NCBI GenBank assembly: GCA_022496805.1
Contig: CM040107.1
Span: 9,382,501-9,446,500, forward strand
DNA from: Pohlia nutans
Taxonomy: Eukaryota; Streptophyta; Bryopsida; Bryales; Mniaceae
Length of the DNA stretch: 64,000 bases
Reading direction: 5' to 3'
This document shows positions 56,406 through 64,000 of the stretch, piece by piece; position 1 is the stretch's first letter; each line of letters begins with the position of its first letter. The position numbers and the translations under genes were made by a program. The notes beneath the pieces were generated by a model. The model did no database searches, had not been told where the DNA came from, and saw only the letters and a list, made by a program, of their open reading frames with translations.

Positions 56406-59400
56406 AGAAAGGTGAGAGACGACTGCGCGTGAAGCAAGGGACGCGCGAGGGAGAAAGGTGAGAGACGACTACCCATCATCGGCCGTTACTGTCTCAGCCA
56501 CCGGTGATCACCGGTTACTACTCGTTACAGATTTGATGTCTTGCGTCCTGAGACGGCCTCAACAGGTTCAAGACGGTTACCCACTATCACCGGTCACCAA
56601 CTGAAGTTCACTATCGGCCAACTCGTGATCACCGGTCACCAACATTGGGAGATGTGATGTGTTGCATCCTAGTGACCGCCTCAACCGGTGAGGCCAATGA
56701 ATTGGGTTGGTGAAACTATCATCCACATCAAATAGTGGTACTTAGTGGATTTTAATGAAGATAGTGACATTTACAGCCTTCTAAAAGTTTTGCAATTACT
56801 TCTTCCAAACATAAGTTTATGGAGTTGATATGAAGATCTAGATTCAATAATTGAGACAAATTTTCTTGATAAATTGTAGTAATTTTATGCCATTGCCAGA
56901 TTAATAAGAACAAATATGTTGTAATCAAGCGCATGTCAATATTCCAACCTCAAAATAAAATCATTGATTTCCAAATATTCTTTTTACACGTTGTGAAACT
57001 TATAAATTCAATATTTCTAGAATATTGAAAAATACATGAAAAGTAAATTTAGAGTTTGATGAAATGAAATAATTGACCATTTGGATTTAGTTAACGTTGT
57101 TGTATAGTTAACGTTTGTTGTAAGTATCTAGAAAGTTCCAATCTCACATCCAATGGTATTTAAGACTAGGTGGACATGAATTTTAACTTCAATTTTGTTA
57201 TGAAACTCATATGAGGAGTAAAACCATTCCAAATATAATGACATATAGATGTATAATACTGACCGGAATGACCAATCTGATCCTTTAAAGGTTAAAAAGT
57301 GGCCTAGGTAATTAGTAAAATCCAAATACAAAAAATTGTTTCCATTGGATCTTTATTTTAACTAAACCTAGAACATAGTCCCTATCTGAATTAGCCATTT
57401 AAAAAAAGTTGTTGTTAATTCTATTTAAAAATAAATCTGACAACAACATTATAAATGAAATTATAACAACAACTTGTTTATTTATGCAATATATAACACT
57501 TAATAAATTTTTGCAATATATAACACTTAATTAGATGTTCTGTACAATTCTAGATGCAAAAGGACGACAGGCAAATTTCATAACATTTTACCTAATTTGA
57601 TGCTAGAAAATAATTTAATCTTTGGAATACTAATTTATTAAAAAGAGGCCCAGATAATTACTAAAATCCAAATACAAGAAAACCGCTTCTATATGATATT
57701 TATGTTAATTAAACATAGAACACATTTCGTATGTAATCAGCAAATTCCAACCGTTTGTTGCTAATTTTATTTACCAAAACATCCAATAATATATCCTACC
57801 TAGTCATAATCTTTGTATTTAGCAGTCCTGAGCAATAATTTGATTCACTTAATGTTTTTTATATCATTTGATTCAAAATTCAAAAAAACGTTCTATCGTA
57901 CCATAAGTATAGAAATGAATTCCAATAATGTAATTCTCAATTCTAACCAAGTCGTAACTAATGTAAAATGAATATTAATTTTTTAATAATAATTTTAACC
58001 CCTAAACGTCCCCACCTATGTCCAGTTTAGGCAGTTTTGCAAAGATGCATTATAAAATGCAATTAATATGAATATTTAGAACTTGATGTATGAATACAAG
58101 TTATACATTTTTAATTTTAGATTCTAACTATACGGTTAGATCTATAATTTTCTATAATTTCTATCACTAAGATTCTTTTTGTATAAATTTTGAAACATAA
58201 AATAAAAAATTATTTTGTATGTCAATTACAAATAAGATATTGACAATATGTGCATGAAATTTGTTGTGATAGGTTATAATGTAGATCTTTAGGTGTAGTG
58301 ATTTTTGGAGATTTTTTGGATGCTTAAGTTTAATAGTTTTTTTTTTCAAGAACACTTTTAGACCAAAATCTTCAAGTTTTTTGGTGAAACACTAAAACAC
58401 AAAATGAGGCATAATTTTTTCAAAAATTATTTCCTTTTCCCTGTTAAAGTAATGTAATTGAGCTAGAACGTTCTTTAAACACCTAAGTACTTGAGCATCC
58501 AATTTTTGGACAATTTACAAGTTTCATGGCCAAATGTTTTATCCATATTCATGATCTTTTTGGTAATAGCAATCCTAGATTTTGTACCGTATGGATAGAT
58601 TTTAGATCTAACCGTATGAGACAAACCATATGAGACAAACAACTAGCTTAAATGAATGAAGCAAACTTTTCAATCCAACAGTAGACGTACATGATTTCCA
58701 TCCAATTCCATTTGCGAATGAATGTGCTTGGTCATGCCAACTCTTCAAGTTAAATTCAGAACCTTTAGGGAATTTTAGGATTTTACATGGGGTCCCAACT
58801 ATAATAAGAGTCGTAATGACGTTTCACCGTGTAGTGTATTTTGAACAAAAAAGTTGCTTGTTATGATTTAACTAAATTTAGGCAACAACAATGAATTCCA
58901 TCGCATTTAAGCGTGACCAGGAAAGGAGCTAAAAAACCTTTGAAAACTTTTGAATACCACTAAGCTCTAACACACCTCTTAGACACCTAATAATAATAAA
59001 CCACCAAGATCTTCCACACCCTTTAACTATTTGGAGAGAGGACATAAGAGTGTAATAAAGCAAAATTCTTTGTTTATAATTCAAATCCAAGGTGACTTTA
59101 CGGATAACTCCATTGTCATTGAAACATTTGGTTAAAACATTTGAATTTTCTAGTACACTTTGTAGTTGCTATGAAATTTCTTTACAATCACTTAAGAAAC
59201 CATCATACATCCTTTTGAAATTTCTAACAAAATTATAGAAAAATTCATGATTCGTAGGACACATGTGGCTTCATCTCCTAATAATATAAAGTTGAATTAT
59301 TGATATTTTTTTAGTCACGATAGTAAGTGTGGTAGATAAAGATATACTATGTATTGCTACGGGACAACACATTCTGTGCATTGCATCAGGGCCCGGGAAG

Positions 59401-60240
59401 AACTGACAGTCAGTTAGAAGTCAGCCGATTAATTTCTGGAAATGGCTGGTTGATATTCAAGAATAGAGGCAAACCACCAAACTAAATGACTAAAAACTAA
59501 TTATATTTAGTATTTAGAGACAAAATATACAGGATATAATCTTTAAAAACCGGTTGCTTTTGGAAAATAAAGAACATTGACTGGTTACCGCAAAAAACTT
59601 CCCGAACAGTGCATTCCATGAATATATCACCAAAAATAGTTCGCACGTCCCGCCTTTCTAGATGCTTACTTCTCCAAAAGTAACCAAATATACCATGCGA
59701 CAATGTGGCACAGAGCTGTCACGTCTTATCTCATCCCAATTCAGGCATGACGATAAAAAAGAAAAGTAAGTACGAACAATATCAAGCAAGTTATTGTAAT
59801 GTTTGTGTACTAGTTTGTACAATATGTACTATTATGTGTCTAGTTTTGATAACGCAATGTACATTTTGTATATGATTAGAGAACTTCCGGTCCATTAAAG
59901 GTCCATTCAAGTTAATAGTTAGCTCTTGAACCCTTCAAAAAAGCAGATGCAAAATATGATATATGATGGGATTTGTACGTGGAAGTTGAAAACTGTGTCA
60001 TGGGTGGTACAACACTGGTAGAAATTGGTGGAAAGTAGATTATATTAAATCTGAAAGCCTTAAAATTTTTGCTGGCCCCAGTAGAAAGATAAAACCCAAG
60101 CAATGGCAAACACTAACCTCACATGGAGGTAATCTCCACGTACACACACTGTAGGCAAGCCTTAATCACGCTAAACACACACGGTAGCCAAGCCATAATC
60201 TCCACATACATACATTCTAGCCAAACCCAATAACCCACAA
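56406..60240. other. AT-rich gene desert
   Basis: From about 56.7 kb this is strongly AT-rich, with frequent stops in all frames and no supported gene, RNA or tandem array. The first 300 bp (56406-56700) are GC-richer, with repeated GGTCACC/ACCGGT words and a duplicated GGGAGAAAGGTGAGAGACGA. GTAC words reappear from about 59.8 kb. Confidence 0.45.
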
Positions 60241-60241
60241 C

Positions 60242-62978
60242 CTATTTGTTCCTAGAACCTTTGCGACGTTTTTTTGCTGATTCTGCTGCCTCCTTTGTTG
60301 CTTCCTCTGCAGCAATCTCACTTCTTGTCTTCCTCTTTGATGCTGCTGTTTCCTTGTCTTTGTCAATTGGCGGGACTGGTGGAGGCTGAGGCACCTTGAT
60401 CACAGCCCGTGTCACACCTTGTGACCTAGATTTGTTGTCATCCAACTCAGAGGTCTGGCCATCATTCCTCAACTCTTTTTGAAGCTCTAGCTCAGCAGCT
60501 TCCTCGCTCAGCTTCTTGAGGCGCTCTAGGTCTGCTGCTTCTTGTCGCAACTTCTTGAGTCTCTCAAATTCTGCAATAAGAAGTACAATCAAGAGGAAAA
60601 AACAATCATTCTCAGCTCCTAGACACAAGCAGAAGTTGGAAGAAGTTCCAAACTTAGCGTAGTTTAAACCGTAACATCAGAAACTAGTGACAATGCACTC
60701 TGGACTTGTACCAGTAGTACATGTAAGACAACAAGTGATACAAACAGTGTTGAAATCTATACAATATGTACAACTAGTAATACAAGTTTATGAGGACGTA
60801 AAAACGGGATTAATAAGATCTATACAATATAGACAAGTGGTAATACAACCTGCAGCTTCCTCTCTCAACTTCTTGATTCGCTCTTCCAGCTCTGTCTCAG
60901 CTCCTGTCTTGCAGTCACCCCCTCCATTGACCTCCGCGACAACATTGTTAGTGTCATGTGGTGGAACTTGCGCTATTATGAACGATGTAGAGTTGCCTCC
61001 TTCGTCCTCAATAATTTCCAATGCTTGTGTGCATGGCAAAGACTCCAATTTATCTGGGGAGTTGACCTCGTCTATGCACGAAAGACTAGGTTGCGAAAGC
61101 ACCATAAAGGGACGTATTGGAGACACACCCCCACGTTGTTCGCTCCCGGTTGCACTGTTTTTACCCTGGCTTTGAACCCCCATGCTCTTAGTCAAAGTTA
61201 TTGCCTCTGTCCCACCCGAGGTTTGAGCCCAAGTGCAAACGGTGGATTGCTCTATTTGCTCTTGGTACACTCTATCAGGATCTGTACACAGAAGAATGAG
61301 AGTTGTCAATTTTCATGTATGTTTTTTACACTAAATGTAATCAAAACTTTGCAAATATGTACCATTTGTACCAAAACTAGTTACTGTATTTTGAATACTG
61401 GATGGTACGCATGTAAACAAAATCCGGACAAGGCTGCCAGCACCCCAAAGAAAAAAAAAACTTACCGATACTTGGATGAGACTCCAGAACATTAGATGTC
61501 AAGGTTTCTATTAGCATCTGTTGCTCCTTCTCCAACTCCAGAGATTGTACAAGCTTTTGAAGGGCCACATGAAGTTGGCCAAATCCAAAACTACGAAACC
61601 AATTGGGATGCACAGTACTACCGCAAGTTGCATCTGCACATGTGCTAGCCACTCTAAACCACACCCCTGCGCACCAAGGATGATACAAGTGCCCGCATGT
61701 ACAAACGATTATATCGTTGAGAGGAAAATGGCCTAAGCAAATTACACACAATTTCACAAGAATGGGATCAGACTCCATGTCCGTCTGAGGGCCAAAGAGA
61801 GAGCACAAAGGTCTTGGTCTCAAAGACATTCCTACTTCACCTCTCTTCATGTGGGCAAGTTGGACCGACAATGCATCAAATTGCCTCCGCAGACACGTTT
61901 GTCGGGTTTGAAGAGTCTCATACCTCAAACAACACTCCTTCAACTCCACTGAAGCAGCTTCAAAATCAACTGTGGCATCCCTTACCATCTCATGGTAAGC
62001 CTCTCCCTTCTTAGATGCAATGTCTACATCTTCAATGTTGTCGTTGGCCCTTTGGAACTTTGCCACTATGGCCTCAGTTCTACGCAACACCCCCTCCTCT
62101 TGCATCACCTTAGTAGCCAACAACACTCTTTCCTTTGCCCCAACCGCACAATCTTCATTTACAGCATGTAACTGCAATCCCACGAGCTTGAGCAACTCCA
62201 TGATATCCTTCATGTCCTTCTCCCTCTCTGGACCATTAGGAAGAACTTCATTCACCTCTTCCGGAACAATGTCATTCGCGGTCCTCAAAATTGCAGGAAA
62301 ACTTCCAGCACTAAGATCATGGAAGAGATCATCAATTCCTTCTGCCTTGTATAACTCATCTTCATTATCACCTGTGAGCTCCGTAAGGCCCGAGAGACAC
62401 AACTTCACATTCTTTAGCCATTTGCTCCGTTGATTCTTGTTAGAGGTCCCTGCAAACTCAGCCCAACTCACAGGCTTTTTCTTGTGCTTCTCCACAATGA
62501 CACCTCTAGCAATCTGCTTTGCTATTATTTTGGATTTGGGGAGGTCTCGAAGGTACACTGTTGGGAAAATTTGTGCAATCCGCTCTAAGATTTCCTCATC
62601 TTTGCATTCCCCATAATGATACCCTGATCTACCCTTCTTCCCCTTAGCTAGTCCAAAAACATCTGTCACCTCTTTGTCATGGAAGTCATGAGGAGGCCTC
62701 AACTTGTGAGGATTCTTACTTCTACTAGGCAAGCCGTACTTGGTCTCAAACTCTTGAGCACTAACAGCACGTGGTGGAGGATGATTCTTGAGGGAGGCCA
62801 ACTTCTCCAATTGCTTGTCTAGTGGGGTTTTCTTCACCATCTCGTCAACATTGCTTGGAGCTTGAGGTGTAGCAAGAAGATCTTCATCTTCGATATCGTT
62901 GTAGTCGTCATTGTATGTCTCATCTTCTCTCGAGAAAATCTTGCCGCGAACCATCCACTCATTGATCTCATGATCCAT
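60242..62978 (-). CDS. RING-like coiled-coil protein, paralogue 1 (intact)
   Basis: Three exons (62978-61466, 61281-60850, 60570-60242) with GTAAG/GTTGT donors and CAG acceptors total 2274 nt, an uninterrupted 757-residue frame. Residues of about 80-205 match the conserved domain of paralogue 2: DVFGLAKGKKGRSGYHYGEC, IAKQIARGVIVEKHKKKPVS, WAEFAGTSNKNQRSKW. A helical, coiled-coil region follows (about 270-390). A RING-like finger lies at about 410-460 (LCVICLGHFP..CTCGHLYHPWCAGVWF..CADATC), then SFGFGQLHVAL. The tail has EAADLERLKKLSEEAAELEL coiled coil and ends with a basic KKRRKGSRNK. The HLYHPWC spacing suggests RING-H2 or a PHD-like variant and so possible ubiquitin ligase activity. I do not recognise the N-terminal domain. 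ATG 62978 is the first in frame after a possible 5' UTR acceptor. Confidence 0.65.
60605..60850. repeat. Dispersed repeat, copy 1 (intron 2 of RING-like paralogue 1)
   Basis: AGAAGTTGGAAGAAG..AACTTAGCGTAGTTTA, ACTAGTGACAATGCACT and TTTATGAGGACGTAAAAACG recur in the same order near 62985-63190; the first part also recurs at 63400-63490. All three copies have the same orientation. This shows that the intron and the 5' flank of the same gene share a duplicated segment. Confidence 0.7.
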
Positions 62979-62984
62979 GGCTTT

Positions 62985-63200
62985 TCGGCTGCTGAAACAC
63001 AGGAAGAAGTTGGAAGAAGCTGCAAACTCAGCGTAGTTTATACCATAGCATCACAAACTAGTGACAGTGCATTCCAAATCGACAACCACTAATAGTACAT
63101 GTTGTACAAGAGCTGATACAAATAGTACTCAGAACCCTAAACCAAAACAACTAAACTAGTAACACATATTTATGAGGACGTAAAAACGATTCATATTCAA
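62985..63200. repeat. Dispersed repeat, copy 2 (5' flank of RING-like paralogue 1)
   Basis: Matches the intronic copy at 60605-60850, including AGAAGTTGGAAGAAGCTGCA, CATCACAAACTAGTGACAGT and TTTATGAGGACGTAAAAACG, with GTACATGTTGTACAAG between. It probably overlaps the 5' UTR or promoter. Confidence 0.7.
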
Positions 63201-63399
63201 CGTGGCGCACAAACAAGCAGAAAATGCACAAACAAATGCATAACAATTGCAAAGAAAGGAAATCGTTTCACTCACCTTGTTGCCAAGTCGGACGAAAAAT
63301 TCCACATTCGCCCCTAAACCTCAACCATTGAAAGTGCCGCAAGGTTTCTCAAAGCCCGCAACCTTTCCAAGGAATGATTCGAAAAGAAAAAAACAGTCA

Positions 63400-63495
63400 A
63401 TCTCAGCTGCTAGACACACGAAGAAGTTGGAAGAAGCTCTGAACTTAGCGTAGTTAAACCCGTAGCATCACAAACTAGTGACAATGCACTAATCA
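63400..63495. repeat. Dispersed repeat, copy 3
   Basis: AATCTCAGCTGCTAGACACA, AGAAGTTGGAAGAAGCTCTG and CATCACAAACTAGTGACAAT match copies 1 and 2; similarity ends near 63490. Confidence 0.7.
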
Positions 63496-63972
63496 CTAGA
63501 GAGAAATAATAATTTCTTTCGAAATCTATTGACAAGCCCCTCTGCAACTTAAAGTATTTTAATACATTGTGAAAAAAAAAAACCAAAACATGACTTTTAA
63601 CACATGTTTTGGCGCATTAATTGTAAATGTTCTATTTGTAGGATTTTGCGTTATATATTTCTTTTAGGCATATAGGAATGGTTGAATATGGTAATTGATG
63701 ATTGGAACTTTGAATATGAATTTTCAAAATATAAGAATTCAAACTATAACTTCACAAAATGAGTACAATTATGTTAGCACTGAAACTGTGACAGTACAAA
63801 CATTAAATGTTTGTACTCATTATGATGAATTAGTGAATGCAAGTCAATTCTAATCAAGCAACCTTTAATGAATGCGAGATGTAAAATTACGCCTACTCAT
63901 CAATTTTTATAAATTATACCCAAAAATAGGGTAAAATTGGCTCAAACTTGCACCCTGCCCTAAAATGCTGCC
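63496..63972. other. AT-rich flank
   Basis: No supported gene to the window edge; the sequence returns to AT-rich composition. ACAGTACAAACATTAAATGTTTGTACTC near 63790 contains a perfect inverted repeat, GTACAAACATTTAATG-like around a central ATTAAAT. Confidence 0.4.
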
Positions 63973-63996
63973 GTGAGTGCGATTTTGTACAACCGT
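63973..63996 (+). repeat. Shared word GATTTTGTACAACCGT, right occurrence
   Basis: Second occurrence, in the same orientation, at the extreme right of the window. Its reverse complement is partly matched by ACTACGGTTGTA at about 45068-45080. Confidence 0.6.
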
Positions 63997-64000
63997 AGTG

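Overview
The window looks like nuclear DNA of a land plant or close streptophyte relative, probably a non-seed plant such as a bryophyte. The exact organism cannot be named from sequence alone. Plant-type genes include a membrane-anchored RING protein of a family conserved in plants, a SUVR-type SET-domain histone methyltransferase, and CACTA (TNP2/DUF4218) and Mutator-like transposons. Genes have short introns with good GT..AG borders. A piggyBac transposase and a gene ending in a bacterial-style beta-class DNA methyltransferase fold argue against a flowering plant. Base composition swings from AT-rich gene deserts (56.7-60.2 kb) to a GC-rich nested insertion (38.7-43.1 kb).

Layout. 0-5 kb: two partial copies of a Mutator-like element in inverted orientation, each with a small companion ORF ('gene X') upstream of the transposase, then a fragment of the methyltransferase-family gene. 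7.8-10 kb: a decayed CACTA transposase. 11.3-12.1 kb: an intact single-exon RING gene, the most ordinary host gene here. 13.1-13.4 kb: a foldback MITE. 14.7-15.7 kb: an LTR-like segment beside a PIF/Harbinger transposase fragment. 18.2-20.9 kb: a nearly complete but broken piggyBac element. 21.5-26.5 kb: an apparently intact ten-exon gene (1145 residues) with a ParB/Srx-like N-terminal region and a C-terminal beta-class methyltransferase fold whose catalytic motifs are altered. 26.6-30.3 kb: satellite-like DNA with a recurring TCGGCCCCGA hairpin motif. 31.8-36.5 kb: the longest Mutator-like copy, again with gene X upstream.

37.4-44.7 kb: a DDE transposase with an HGKG motif, split by a GC-rich insertion carrying a gag-like gene. 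45-64 kb: a block whose spacers are full of GTAC-centred words (TGTACAA, GTACAAAC). It holds decayed exons, a small acidic ORF, a SUVR methyltransferase and two paralogous RING-like genes, one intact and one broken. Several local tandem duplications (units of 391, 323 and 165 bp) lie in the same block.

The most interesting item is the ParB-like plus methyltransferase gene and its second, fragmentary copy with a preserved intron. Next are the gene X/Mutator pairing seen at three loci, and the possibility that the SUVR and RING-like genes belong to one large mobile or recently duplicated segment next to the HGKG transposase. Intron-exon models were built by eye from splice sites, frame and paralogue alignment; no database search was run.
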